Assembly (NCBI GenBank): GCA_947305795.1
Contig: CAMZEK010000030.1
Span: forward strand, 1 to 32,346
DNA from: an uncultured Bacteroidales bacterium
Lineage (GTDB): Bacteria > Bacteroidota > Bacteroidia > Bacteroidales > F082
Length of the DNA stretch: 32,346 bases
Direction of reading: 5' to 3'
Shown: positions 7,568-15,810 of the stretch, piece by piece
Layout of the letters: each line of letters begins with the position of its first letter
Position numbering within the stretch: the stretch's first letter is position 1
Position numbers and translations under genes: made by a program
The notes under the pieces: model-generated
Told to the model about the DNA's origin: nothing
What the model saw: only the letters and a program-made list of their open reading frames with translations
Databases searched by the model: none

Positions 7568-8508
7568 GCTGTGACGGTTTTTTCGGGTTGGACTTCAGTT
7601 TTGGCCTCCACGGGTTGTGCTTCAGGTTTCGGTTGAGGCTTCACAACCGGTTCTGCACCTTGCAAGGCAGGAGTTTCTGGCTTGGGTGCGGGGAAGTTGA
7701 TGGCGTGGATGCTGCCTCTCGGGCACACTTTGGCGCACTTGCCGCAAGCCTTGCACTTGGCCGGGTCGATGTAGGCGAGGTTGCCGCGCATCTCAATGGC
7801 CTCAAAGGGGCATTCCTTCAAGCACTTTTGGCAACCGATGCAGCCCACCGAGCAGTTCTTGACGACCAAAGCGCCTTTGTCGGTGTTGGAGCAGCATACG
7901 TAAACGCGACGGTCTTTCTTGCCGCGAGGGCGCACTTCGATGATGCCACGCGGGCAGGTTTTGGCGCACACGCCGCAGCCCACGCACTTGTCGGGGTCGA
8001 CGACGGGCAGACCCGTCTCTTTGTCGATGTGCAATGCGTCGAAGTTGCACTTCTTCACGCAGTCGCCGAGGCCGAGGCAGCCTTTCGAGCAGCCGCCTTC
8101 GCCCGCATAGAGCGTGTTGGCGAAAGCACAGATGTCGGCGCCTTCGTAATGCACTTTGGAGGGTGAGTTCTGGCAACTGCCGTTGCAGCGCACCACCGCA
8201 ATCTTAGGCTCGAAGGCGGCGGCGGTTAGTCCGAGGACGGCGGCCACCTTGCCCATGTCGGTGCCAGGGCAGGCCAAGCCGTCGATGTTGCCTTTTTCGG
8301 CGGCTTGCTTCACGCAGGCCTCGGCCAAGGCACGACAGCCCGCGAAGCCGCAGCCACCGCAATTGGCGCCAGGCAGACAAGCCTCCGCTTCGTCAATCAA
8401 TGGGTTCTCCTCGACCTTGAACTTCTGTGCCACGAAGTACAGAACCACGGCGAGCAAGCCGCCCAAGATTCCGAGAACCGCAAGGGAAATAAATAAAGTG
8501 TTACTCAT
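7564..8508 (-). CDS. rnfB: RNF complex subunit B (multi-[4Fe-4S] ferredoxin-interacting)
   Basis: This 314-residue protein has an N-terminal membrane anchor (about 5-27), then a 4Fe-4S domain with GANCGGCGFAGC and further Cys at 80. Four cysteine-rich ferredoxin-type groups follow: about 140-154, 175-185 (CVGCGVCAKTCPRG), 223-233 (CIGCQKCLKECPF) and 252-262 (CKACGKCAKVCPRG). It probably receives electrons from reduced ferredoxin. The last 45 residues are a Pro/Ala/Glu/Lys-rich tail. It is the first gene of the operon and has a strong promoter about 45 nt upstream. Confidence 0.97.
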   Translation of the reverse strand: MSNTLFISLAVLGILGGLLAVVLYFVAQKFKVEENPLIDEAEACLPGANCGGCGFAGCRALAEACVKQAAEKGNIDGLACPGTDMGKVAAVLGLTAAAFEPKIAVVRCNGSCQNSPSKVHYEGADICAFANTLYAGEGGCSKGCLGLGDCVKKCNFDALHIDKETGLPVVDPDKCVGCGVCAKTCPRGIIEVRPRGKKDRRVYVCCSNTDKGALVVKNCSVGCIGCQKCLKECPFEAIEMRGNLAYIDPAKCKACGKCAKVCPRGSIHAINFPAPKPETPALQGAEPVVKPQPKPEAQPVEAKTEVQPEKTVTA

Positions 8509-8551
8509 TTAATAATAGAATTTTGAGTTTGTTTTCGATTTAAAGAACTTG

Positions 8552-8581
8552 CAAAAATACGGAATCTCCTTTTTTTGACAA
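8552..8581 (-). promoter_or_regulatory. Promoter of the rnfBCDGEA operon
   Basis: On the minus strand TTG (8579-8581), 19 nt, then TATTTTTG (8552-8559) is a full match to the Bacteroidetes primary-sigma promoter (TTG, 19-21 nt, TAnnTTTG). The predicted start near 8545 leaves a leader of about 37 nt. The operon therefore does not depend on transcription from rseC. Confidence 0.75.
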
Positions 8582-8644
8582 AGGAAAAATTTCGTTTTTT
8601 CAAAGTCCATGTCATTGACAACGTCAAATGCAGGCTTTTTATGC

Positions 8645-10933
8645 TTACCAATCCCAATTATAAAACCCAGTACTTGAGGCTGTACTTTTGACTACTTTCC
8701 TTCTGATCACGTTATTATGGTTGATGACGGTGACCACATAAACGCCCGCTGCCTTGCCTACTAAGGAATAGGGCACGACGCTGCCTTCCAAATTAGTGTC
8801 AACGTTGAGACGACCGATGAATTGTCCCAAATAGTCATAAATCAGAATGATGGCTTCGTCTTGCATACCATAGAGCACGATGTTGAAGTCGCCTTGTGTG
8901 GGGTTGGGGTAGATGATTACATCTGGTAGAGCGTCGTGGTTGATGAAGAGGCTACGCTCGATGAATCCGCATTCGGTGTAAACCCTCACTTTCAGCGTGG
9001 CAGTACCTGGTGAATAGATGTCTACCGAGCATTTGGGCGAGTCGGGCGAGGAGTTGAGAATCCAAGGTACGTCAAGGCTCCAATCGTAGCCAAAGCAGCC
9101 TTCAACAGGGTCGATGCTATAGGTGTATGTGCCTGCGGTCTGATAATAGATGAGGCTTTCTCCGTGGATTTGGCTGACATAAGGTGTATGATGGATAGTA
9201 AGATAGAGGTCTATCACAGTGTCGCAGCCTGTGCTCCCTGCGGCAATCTGTTCATAGTGGCCACTTTGTGTGTAACTTATCCCATAGAAAGACACGGAAT
9301 CGCATCCTATGAGAAAGACTTCGCGTTTATTAATGGAATCTAAACTGAGGTTGAGCGTAACTAAGCTGTCGCAACCGTGGATGGAAGAAAGTAGCTGTTG
9401 ATACATTCCTGGCTCGGTGTAGGTGATGCCATTCCAAATGTAGTCGGTGCAAGTGGTAATATTGAACGAAGTTTCGTAGTTTGGCCAAACGCTGATACCA
9501 GCGACATTACTGTATACGATGCCGAAAGAGTTAGAGGCAAAATAACGGAGATACCAGCCGTTGTGATTGAAGCCAATAGGCTCGCCATTGTATGCGATGG
9601 GATTGCTGAAATCTGGTGTCGGGCTGAGCTGCCAGCCTTGGGATGTGGCATATTGGGTTTGTGGGACTTGAAGATACAAACTTTCGTTGGCACATACAGT
9701 TTCAGGAACATTGATGTTGCCAACAATGGGCGGGTCTTCCACAAATACGAGGTTCTTTACGGCTCTAACGCGGCAATACATCGACTTGCCGTAGCGGAGA
9801 AAATGTCCTGCGCGAATATTTGCTGTTGGGGCGCAACTCAAGGCAAAGGCTTCGTTGGCATTGGCTTCCGAACTTGACCAATAGTTGTCTTTTGCCAACG
9901 TAGTGCCATAAGTTTGCAACTTGTCTTCGATGAAGGCTAAAGCACCAAAGAGTTTTGAAAGTTGGCCAGCAGTGGGCAGATACCAACCACGTTCAAAATC
10001 AACAAGTTTAGCTGCTATGCTTGAATTCGTTTCATGGCTGCGTATGTAGCCTGTGTTGTCGTATCCGCTGGTTTCGTCAAGCAGGGCACCGTATGGTGTG
10101 GAACAGGTTTGGTCAATGAGTCCTGGCACATTGCCGTTATTGCCCCACTGGGCATGATCAGCGACATCGTTCAGCGCGACCATCCAGCCGTCAGTTTGGT
10201 CGGGATTGATGTAAAACAAAATGCCCTGGCTGCCATCATCGTTGGTAATGAGGTCGCCCACATGATAGGTAGGATGTGTTGGATTGGGGATGTCAAAATC
10301 CCTGATTTGACGCACGGCAATGCCATTGGGTGGATAGTTCACATGGTTGTCTTTCACATAGTCGCCGAGACTGCCGCCACTGTTCATGTCGTAAGCGTGA
10401 TACCCGGTGAATTCGGTCGAAGACCAATAGTATTTGTTTGTCCAATAGGGAATCGTTGTGCCGCCAACTACTTGCAAGGAAGCATTGACTTCAGGAAAGT
10501 TGGAATGCAAATACCTAAGCTGTCCCGCGCTGGGCAGATACCAGCCGTTGTCATAGTCAACAGCCCATGCAGCTGGGAAGCTCAAAGCAAAATCCACGTT
10601 GCGGATGATGTCCGTGTTAAGGAATCCGTTTAGGTCGTGCATGGCGGCTCTGGCATCCTCATAGTTGGGCAGTTCAGGGATGTCGTAGCCATAGTAATAC
10701 TCGCTGCACCATTGGATGGACGAGGCTTGGTCGTGGAGTGCAACGGCCCAACCATGGGAATCGTTGTTATCGACATGAAACACGATGCCCCAAGCTGTCT
10801 TGCCCGAATTGGGATAATCTTCTCGACTGACAAGGGTTTCGTCAGTGCAGAGAATGTCACCAATATTGGCGGATTGTCCGAAGCTAATTAAAGATGATAC
10901 TATGATGGCAAATAGCAATAAGTTTTTTTTCAT
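8645..10933 (-). CDS. T9SS-exported protein with two Lcl/DUF1566-like domains
   Basis: This 762-residue protein starts with a signal peptide (MKKNLLLFAIIVSSLISFGQS). Two tandem domains of about 180 residues follow (about 22-212 and 215-395). Each has a GD-start strand, a GW-x-VAL segment, a WYLPSAGQL or WYLPTAGQL motif, and a YWSSTE or YWSSSE motif, as in DUF1566/Lcl-type C-lectin-like domains. Residues of about 400-670 are Ig-like/beta repeats, including two related GCDSxxxxxGxxYxxxGxY segments. The C-terminus (about 675-750) is a type A T9SS sorting domain, with VIIYPNPTQGDFNIVLYG, a LGQ turn and a final VVTV...RRKVVKS strand. It is expected to be surface-exposed or released. It starts 47 nt after the ATPase gene stop, so the two may be co-transcribed. 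Confidence 0.88.
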   Translation of the reverse strand: MKKNLLLFAIIVSSLISFGQSANIGDILCTDETLVSREDYPNSGKTAWGIVFHVDNNDSHGWAVALHDQASSIQWCSEYYYGYDIPELPNYEDARAAMHDLNGFLNTDIIRNVDFALSFPAAWAVDYDNGWYLPSAGQLRYLHSNFPEVNASLQVVGGTTIPYWTNKYYWSSTEFTGYHAYDMNSGGSLGDYVKDNHVNYPPNGIAVRQIRDFDIPNPTHPTYHVGDLITNDDGSQGILFYINPDQTDGWMVALNDVADHAQWGNNGNVPGLIDQTCSTPYGALLDETSGYDNTGYIRSHETNSSIAAKLVDFERGWYLPTAGQLSKLFGALAFIEDKLQTYGTTLAKDNYWSSSEANANEAFALSCAPTANIRAGHFLRYGKSMYCRVRAVKNLVFVEDPPIVGNINVPETVCANESLYLQVPQTQYATSQGWQLSPTPDFSNPIAYNGEPIGFNHNGWYLRYFASNSFGIVYSNVAGISVWPNYETSFNITTCTDYIWNGITYTEPGMYQQLLSSIHGCDSLVTLNLSLDSINKREVFLIGCDSVSFYGISYTQSGHYEQIAAGSTGCDTVIDLYLTIHHTPYVSQIHGESLIYYQTAGTYTYSIDPVEGCFGYDWSLDVPWILNSSPDSPKCSVDIYSPGTATLKVRVYTECGFIERSLFINHDALPDVIIYPNPTQGDFNIVLYGMQDEAIILIYDYLGQFIGRLNVDTNLEGSVVPYSLVGKAAGVYVVTVINHNNVIRRKVVKSTASSTGFYNWDW

Positions 10934-10980
10934 GGCAAATAGGACTTTTTTTATGTTATGAAATACTGGGTCTGGGAAAT

Positions 10981-12117
10981 CTAATCCTTCCCGCCGATGC
11001 GCTTTAAATACATTCGGAACAATACATCAGGGATGGAATAAACGCCGTCATAGAAGGTGACGTAATCGGTTTCCATCAGTTTTCTGACAGAAGCCTGTAC
11101 TGCGCTTGCGGAAGGCAAACTGTAGCGTCGTATAAATTGTGTACCCATGATTTTTTCGGCTTTGCCCGCGTCGGCAATGGCAAACAGAACTTCTTTTTGG
11201 CGGTCGGGGATGAAGGATAGCATTTGTCTGTAACTTCTGCTTTGTTCCTCAATCATACCGTTGATGATGTTGGGCAATATCTTGGTGTCGCAGCTTTCGC
11301 CCATTGGTGTGTTCTCGAAAAGTTCATGCAACGTTTTATGTATATAATAGGTGTTGTGCTCCATGATTTGATATACCTGCGCAATGAGTTGAGGGTCAAT
11401 TTGTTTTGAGAACTGGTTGAACCAATAGGTTGCGAATTTGGTGTATTCTTCGAGGTCGATGGCATCGAGTGTGAGGGTTGTGGTGCTGTTATAGAAAGGC
11501 CGTGCATAGGAGTGGAACATCTGGGTAAGCAGATGCCGCGAACTGCCCGAAAAGACGAAATTGGCATTGCCTAGGTGCTGGATATAGCCGCGTAGCAGGG
11601 CTTCGATGTTTTTCTCGGGATAGTTGGCGATTTGCTGGAACTCGTCGAAGCAGACGATACAGGGTTTGTCGGCTTGCTCTAAGGCTTTGAAGATTTCCTC
11701 AAGGGTGAATTCAGGGTTGTGTATGTCGCCAAGCGAAAGGCTGAAGGTGGGCATCCCCGTTGAAGGGTCAAAACCAAAATCGGCACTGAGCGATTTCAAT
11801 GCTTGCACAAACCAAAGCGTCATATTTTGACTTTTACTCTTGAGTGTACTAAACACTTGACGACCAAATGTATAGGTAAATTCACGCAGGCTGGTGGTGT
11901 GGAAAATATCGATGTAAAAGCAATAATAGTCTGAGGCAAGCGGATTTTGGTCGTAGCAGAATTGGATGAGTTTCGACTTGCCCATGCGCCGTGGCGATAT
12001 GAGGCAAATGTTCTCGCCATTGGTGAGCATCTGGATAATACTCTTGCTCTCTTCTTTCCTGTCGCAAAAGTATTCTGGAGGGATGTCACCTGTTATGATG
12101 AAAGGATTGGTAATCAT
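10981..12117 (-). CDS. AAA-family ATPase (archaeal-ATPase-like)
   Basis: This 378-residue ATP-binding protein begins with the usual family start (MITNPFIITGDIPPEYFCDR). The Walker A motif is SPRRMGKSKL (about 41-50), and the Walker B-like segment PCIVCFDEFQQI is in the middle, followed by a sensor-like FVFSGSSRHLL. The C-terminal third resembles the winged-helix region of this family (DRQKEVLFAIADAGKAEKIMG...FIRRYSLPSASAVQASVRKLM). Members are abundant in Bacteroidetes and archaea as stand-alone genes, and their role is mostly unknown. I chose the ATG at 12117; a TTG seven codons upstream is possible but lies at the promoter box. The gene sits between rseC and the T9SS gene. Confidence 0.85.
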   Translation of the reverse strand: MITNPFIITGDIPPEYFCDRKEESKSIIQMLTNGENICLISPRRMGKSKLIQFCYDQNPLASDYYCFYIDIFHTTSLREFTYTFGRQVFSTLKSKSQNMTLWFVQALKSLSADFGFDPSTGMPTFSLSLGDIHNPEFTLEEIFKALEQADKPCIVCFDEFQQIANYPEKNIEALLRGYIQHLGNANFVFSGSSRHLLTQMFHSYARPFYNSTTTLTLDAIDLEEYTKFATYWFNQFSKQIDPQLIAQVYQIMEHNTYYIHKTLHELFENTPMGESCDTKILPNIINGMIEEQSRSYRQMLSFIPDRQKEVLFAIADAGKAEKIMGTQFIRRYSLPSASAVQASVRKLMETDYVTFYDGVYSIPDVLFRMYLKRIGGKD

Positions 12118-12135
12118 AATACGTTGATTTTGCGG

Positions 12136-12169
12136 CAAAGATACGAAAATTATACAAATTGAATTACAA
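12136..12169 (-). promoter_or_regulatory. Promoter candidate of the AAA ATPase gene
   Basis: The minus strand has TATCTTTG (12136-12143), matching TAnnTTTG, with TTG 23 nt upstream (12167-12169), slightly long. The leader would be 10-15 nt. The box overlaps the alternative TTG codon, which supports the downstream ATG. Confidence 0.45.
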
Positions 12170-12206
12170 AATTATATATTTTATATTATATGAATTGTAT
12201 AATTTT
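12146..12206. repeat. AT-rich spacer with a 12-bp inverted repeat
   Basis: AAAATTATACAA (12146-12157) is repeated exactly as its reverse complement at 12195-12206, separated by 37 nt of almost pure A/T. The inner arm touches the ATPase promoter region. It could be an operator or curved-DNA site. It could also act as a weak 3' end for rseC. Confidence 0.5.
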
Positions 12207-12223
12207 TTCAAAAGTAATATATA

Positions 12224-12649
12224 TTATTGTTTCTCAATAATATATTCAAATCTCTTTTTGAGTTTGTCACGCTTCAGGTAGAGTATAATATAATAAGGTA
12301 TAAGTGCGACAATGCCGAGGAGAGCAGAGAGTCCTTCGCTCAGTCCTAATCCGAGGCATACGAACAAAACGACCAGCAATAGGATGATAGGAATGAGGTA
12401 AGCCAAAACCGCTGCCTTGTTGCCCTGTCCGATGGCCATTTTTACATTGACTTTTTGCATCAGTGTGAAGTTTTGGTCTTTGGGGCGTGGCACAGTGAGG
12501 ATTTTCTCGGCTTGCTCACCCATGCCACAGGCACTCTTAGCGTGACAAGCTGCACAAGCACTTTGTGCCAATATCTTGATTTCCAATTCGTCGTCAGTGA
12601 TTTTCGTGACGATGCCTTCGTGGGAGATGGTGTTGCGTTCGTTGGTCAT
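12224..12649 (-). CDS. rseC: RseC/MucC-family protein (SoxR-reducing-system type)
   Basis: This 141-residue protein has an N-terminal soluble domain carrying a cysteine group (C32, C35, C41 in SACAACHAKSACG), then two hydrophobic helices (about 80-120) and a basic tail (LKRDKLKKRF). This is the RseC/MucC layout. In proteobacteria RseC works with the Rsx/Rnf complex in reducing SoxR. In Bacteroidetes the gene usually sits just before rnfB and is thought to assist RNF. Here it is 3.7 kb upstream on the same strand, with two unrelated genes between. It is transcribed divergently from the yihY-like gene. Confidence 0.9.
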   Translation of the reverse strand: MTNERNTISHEGIVTKITDDELEIKILAQSACAACHAKSACGMGEQAEKILTVPRPKDQNFTLMQKVNVKMAIGQGNKAAVLAYLIPIILLLVVLFVCLGLGLSEGLSALLGIVALIPYYIILYLKRDKLKKRFEYIIEKQ

Positions 12650-12656
12650 AATGCGG

Positions 12657-12687
12657 CAAAAATAGGTTTTTTATCGGCTCATTGCAA
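12657..12687 (-). promoter_or_regulatory. Promoter of rseC
   Basis: The minus strand shows TTG (12685-12687), 20 nt, then TATTTTTG (12657-12664), a full consensus match. The box ends only 7 nt from the rseC ATG, so the transcript would be leaderless or nearly so. Confidence 0.65.
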
Positions 12688-12704
12688 CAAAACCCGTATT
12701 TTTG
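12674..12704 (+). promoter_or_regulatory. Promoter of the yihY-like gene
   Basis: The plus strand carries TATTTTTG (12697-12704). TCG lies 20 nt upstream (12674-12676), one mismatch from TTG. It overlaps the rseC promoter face to face, so the two divergent units share about 50 bp of control region. Confidence 0.5.
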
Positions 12705-12722
12705 CGCCGTAAAATCCCGCTT

Positions 12723-14012
12723 ATGGCGAACGAGGACAAGAAAGACGGCAAATTGAAATCGTGGCTCGTCACGAAAAAAGACGTGCTCAAGGCTTGGTAC
12801 AACAGGGACGACAACTTCCTGCGTTTGGTGCGTTTTCCGGGTACCGAGTTGCCGCTGTTGGACGTCCTTCGCGACTTTATCAAATTGTTCACCAAAGGTC
12901 GCACCGTCGACCGTGCTGCAGGCGTGGCTTTCAACTTTTTCGTGGCGCTTTTCCCGCTGGTTTTGTTCTTCTTCACGCTGATTCCCTACATTCCCATCCC
13001 GCACTTCTACGATAGGGTGATGTTGGCCTTGAATGATTTCCTTCTGCCTTCGGGAACGCTTGATTTCGTGACAAGAACCATTGACGGCATCATGAACCAG
13101 CCGCACGAGGGTTTGCTATCGTTGAGCATTTTTCTCTGCCTGATTTTTGGCTCCAGCGGCATCGTAGCCATTTTCAACGGGTTTCGTAATGTGTATGCTA
13201 ACTATGTGACCAACAAGGGTTTGACGCTTAAAGGTTGGGTTGAGCAGCGCTTGTTCGCCATCATCATGCTGGTTATCCTCGGTGTCATGGTAGTGCTGTC
13301 GATTTTGCTGATTTCTTTGGGCGGTATGGCCTTGAGGTTTCTCGTGAGTCACGAAATCATCCGAGGAGGCTCGTTTACCTTCTTCTTGTTCAGCGTATTG
13401 CGCTGGGTGATAGGCATTTTCGCTTTGTGCTTCGGTATTTCGCTACTTTACTATTTCGGCAATGTCAAGTTTGACGAGCATTATCGGGTCAAGCGTAAGG
13501 TGCCTGGTCGCAAAGGACAGAAATACAGGGAGTTCGTGATTTTCAGCCCGGGAACGATTCTCGCCACAACGCTGTTCGTCTTGGGAACGGTGGCCTTCAA
13601 CACTTATATTTCCAACTTCTCGCGTTACAACGTGCTTTACGGTTCCATTGGCACGCTCATCATCCTCATGCTGTGGATTTGGATTATAGCCATCCTTATC
13701 TTGGCTGGCAATGACCTCAATTCGGGTATCCGTCGTGGTGCGGACAAGTTGAGTGCTGCCGAGAGCGCCAACCGCCGTCGCGAAATCGTCATTGAAGACC
13801 TGAAAAAGCACATCCAGACCTATCAGGCTGCCAACGAATACCGCCTCCAGAGAATCGAAAGTTTGCGGAAGACCATCGAGGAACAGAATGTGCTGATTGA
13901 CGACTTGGAGGAGCAGAACCGAGATTACGAACTGATTATCAAGGCATACGAGGAATTTGCAGAGCGGGAGCGCAAACGCTCTGACGAACAATATTCGATT
14001 TCTGAAACGTAG
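12723..14012 (+). CDS. YihY/BrkB-family inner-membrane protein with coiled-coil tail
   Basis: This 429-residue protein belongs to the YihY/virulence factor BrkB family. About six membrane helices lie between residues 60 and 345. Family features include RAAGVAFNFFVALFPLVLFF and, near the end of the core, YGSIGTLIILMLWIWIIAIL. The family's role is not settled, and the old RNase BN name is wrong. The last 80 residues are a charged, heptad-rich helix (about 350-430) that should form a cytoplasmic coiled coil; E. coli YihY lacks this. I use the ATG at 12723; an in-frame TTG at 12702 lies inside the promoter box. The flippase gene follows after 6 nt. Confidence 0.88.
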   Translation: MANEDKKDGKLKSWLVTKKDVLKAWYNRDDNFLRLVRFPGTELPLLDVLRDFIKLFTKGRTVDRAAGVAFNFFVALFPLVLFFFTLIPYIPIPHFYDRVMLALNDFLLPSGTLDFVTRTIDGIMNQPHEGLLSLSIFLCLIFGSSGIVAIFNGFRNVYANYVTNKGLTLKGWVEQRLFAIIMLVILGVMVVLSILLISLGGMALRFLVSHEIIRGGSFTFFLFSVLRWVIGIFALCFGISLLYYFGNVKFDEHYRVKRKVPGRKGQKYREFVIFSPGTILATTLFVLGTVAFNTYISNFSRYNVLYGSIGTLIILMLWIWIIAILILAGNDLNSGIRRGADKLSAAESANRRREIVIEDLKKHIQTYQAANEYRLQRIESLRKTIEEQNVLIDDLEEQNRDYELIIKAYEEFAERERKRSDEQYSISET

Positions 14013-14018
14013 ATTATC

Positions 14019-15557
14019 ATGGGCATCGTAGCGCGACAGAGTATCAAGGGCACCATAGCCACCTATATTGGGGTGGCCGTGGGCATCGTTACGACCTTTT
14101 TTATCCAGACGAAAGCCCTTCAGCCTGAGCAGATTGGCCTCATTGACGTGCTGCTGCAATGTGCCATCCTGTTCGGAGGTTTGGCGCAGTTGGGCACCAG
14201 TTCATCGGCCATGCGCTATTACCCATTTTTCAAGGACGAGGAGCATCGCGACCACGGTTTCTTTGGCTGGACGCTACTCGTGCCGTTGATGGGATTTGTG
14301 GTCTTTTTGTTGGCGTTTTCCGCTTTCAAAGGCCCAATTGTCAGCTTCTTTTCCAAGGATTCAGACATGTTTGGCGAGTATGTCAATTTTGTCATTCCGT
14401 TGGCGTTCTTTATGCTGTACATTGCTGTTTTTGAGACGAATAGCAATCTATTGCTGCGTATCGTGTTGCCCAAGTTCATCCGTGAGGTGGGCTTGCGTGT
14501 GGGTACATTGGCCATCTATCTGCTTTATTATTATAAGGTCATTGACTTTGATGGCATAATAGTTTCGTTCTGTGTGCTTTACGGTTTGGCTACTTTGATC
14601 AATATCGTCTATCTTTTGTCGTTGAAGCGGGTGTCGTTCAAGATAGAACCAGGTTTTGTCTCAGCGAAATTGAAGCGCGATTTCCTGTTTTATACCTTGT
14701 TTATGATTACGGCGGCTTTGGCAGGCAATGTCATTCCGATGCTCAGCAAGTTCTTTGTGGCGGGCAAGACGGGTTTTCATCTGGCGGGAGTGTTCACCAT
14801 CGCAATGAATATTGCCGCCCTTGTTGAGATGCCGTACCGTTCTTTGGGAGCCATTTCGAGGCCGCATATTTCTGAGGCGATGGCCAAGCAGGATATAAAG
14901 CAAGCCGATGCCCTGTGCAAGAATGTGGCACTTCATCAATTCATTGTGGGAACATTCGTTTTCTTCTTGATTTGGATTAACATTGATTTTCTCTTTGATT
15001 TGCTGCCCAATGGCAACATCTACCGTTTGGGTAAATGGGCGGTGCTGATGCTCTCGCTGAGCCGCCTTGTTTATTCCACCCTCGGCGTGACGACCACGGT
15101 GTTGAGTTATTCGAAATACTACTATTATTCGCTGATTTTCACTATTTTGCTCGCAGCAATGTCCATTGGGCTAAACAGTTGGCTCGTACCGAAATGGGAC
15201 ATCAACGGTGGTGCATTGGCCAATGTTTCTTCCTATCTGGTGTATTTTATTTTGTTGGTGGCTTTTATCAAGTGGAAAATCGGGGTGATGCCTTTGTCGA
15301 AAAAGTTGTTGCCTGTGGCGACGATAATATTGGCTCTGTTTGGTCTTAATTGGTTGTGGACGAGCGTATTAACACCATTGTTCGCCAACTTTTTCAAGAA
15401 TCCCTTTTTCGGCCAAATCATTGATGCTGCCCTGAAATCAGCCTTGTTCCTTGTCTTGGGAATGGTGGCGTTATATAAATTGAAGGTTTCGCAGTCGGTG
15501 AATGATTTGGTGGGGAAGGTGATAGAATTTTTATCGGGGTTTCGGAAAAAGTCGTAA
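14019..15557 (+). CDS. Polysaccharide/oligosaccharide flippase (Wzx-like, MATE/MOP superfamily)
   Basis: This 512-residue membrane protein has about 12-14 hydrophobic helices throughout. The N-terminus (VARQSIKGTIATYIGVAVGIVTTFF) and the segment following it (LQPEQIGLIDVLLQCAILFGGLAQLG) are typical of Wzx-like lipid-linked-oligosaccharide exporters of the MOP superfamily. The likely job is to flip undecaprenyl-linked glycans across the inner membrane. That fits the glycosyltransferases and the UDP-GlcNAc 2-epimerase downstream. It starts 6 nt after the yihY-like gene, in the same operon. The substrate cannot be read from sequence. Confidence 0.88.
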   Translation: MGIVARQSIKGTIATYIGVAVGIVTTFFIQTKALQPEQIGLIDVLLQCAILFGGLAQLGTSSSAMRYYPFFKDEEHRDHGFFGWTLLVPLMGFVVFLLAFSAFKGPIVSFFSKDSDMFGEYVNFVIPLAFFMLYIAVFETNSNLLLRIVLPKFIREVGLRVGTLAIYLLYYYKVIDFDGIIVSFCVLYGLATLINIVYLLSLKRVSFKIEPGFVSAKLKRDFLFYTLFMITAALAGNVIPMLSKFFVAGKTGFHLAGVFTIAMNIAALVEMPYRSLGAISRPHISEAMAKQDIKQADALCKNVALHQFIVGTFVFFLIWINIDFLFDLLPNGNIYRLGKWAVLMLSLSRLVYSTLGVTTTVLSYSKYYYYSLIFTILLAAMSIGLNSWLVPKWDINGGALANVSSYLVYFILLVAFIKWKIGVMPLSKKLLPVATIILALFGLNWLWTSVLTPLFANFFKNPFFGQIIDAALKSALFLVLGMVALYKLKVSQSVNDLVGKVIEFLSGFRKKS

Positions 15558-15653
15558 TTTTGTATTTTAAATTTGCTCAAAAGATAGGTTATTAAGTAAC
15601 TGCTCAAAATTAATCTTCAATTTGACATGGGAACATTGAACTTGACCGTTAAT

Positions 15654-15741
15654 CGTCATTGCGGGCCTGACCCGCAATCTCCTACGTGGGAAGATTTCGT
15701 CTTCCCGCACAGGAGATGGCGGATCCTTGTCCGCCATGACG
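15654..15741. repeat. Structured 88-bp palindromic (REP/MITE-like) element
   Basis: The outer arms CGTCAT/ATGACG (15654-15659, 15736-15741) enclose three hairpins: GCGGG/CCCGC (15661-15675), an inner stem ATCTCCT/AGGAGAT (15677-15683, 15711-15717) closing a GGGAAGA/TCTTCCC hairpin (15688-15706), and GGCGGA/TCCGCC (15718-15735). The whole could fold like a cloverleaf. It sits in the 253-bp spacer between the flippase and glycosyltransferase genes and has no coding potential. Similar GCGGG...CCCGCAATCTCC units are dispersed repeats in many bacterial genomes. Confidence 0.85.
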
Positions 15742-15770
15742 GTAAAAGCGTTATGTTAGTGTTACCCGGT

Positions 15771-15799
15771 TTAGTGTCTTTATATGTAAACTAAATTTG
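15771..15799 (+). promoter_or_regulatory. Promoter candidate of the GT4/wecB unit
   Basis: TAAATTTG (15792-15799) matches TAnnTTTG. Only a TTA is present about 18 nt upstream (15771-15773) in place of TTG. The start codon at 15811 would be only 11 nt past the box. Confidence 0.4.
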
Positions 15800-15810
15800 T
15801 TCATCTACTT

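Noticed and set aside
8600-8640. Small TTGAC-AAC-GTCAA hairpin after the T9SS gene as a terminator
   Set aside because: Stem of only 5 bp and no proper T-run after it on the minus strand.
10981-12138. TTG at 12138 as the ATPase start
   Set aside because: It lies inside the likely -7 promoter box, and family members begin at the MITNPF segment (ATG at 12117).
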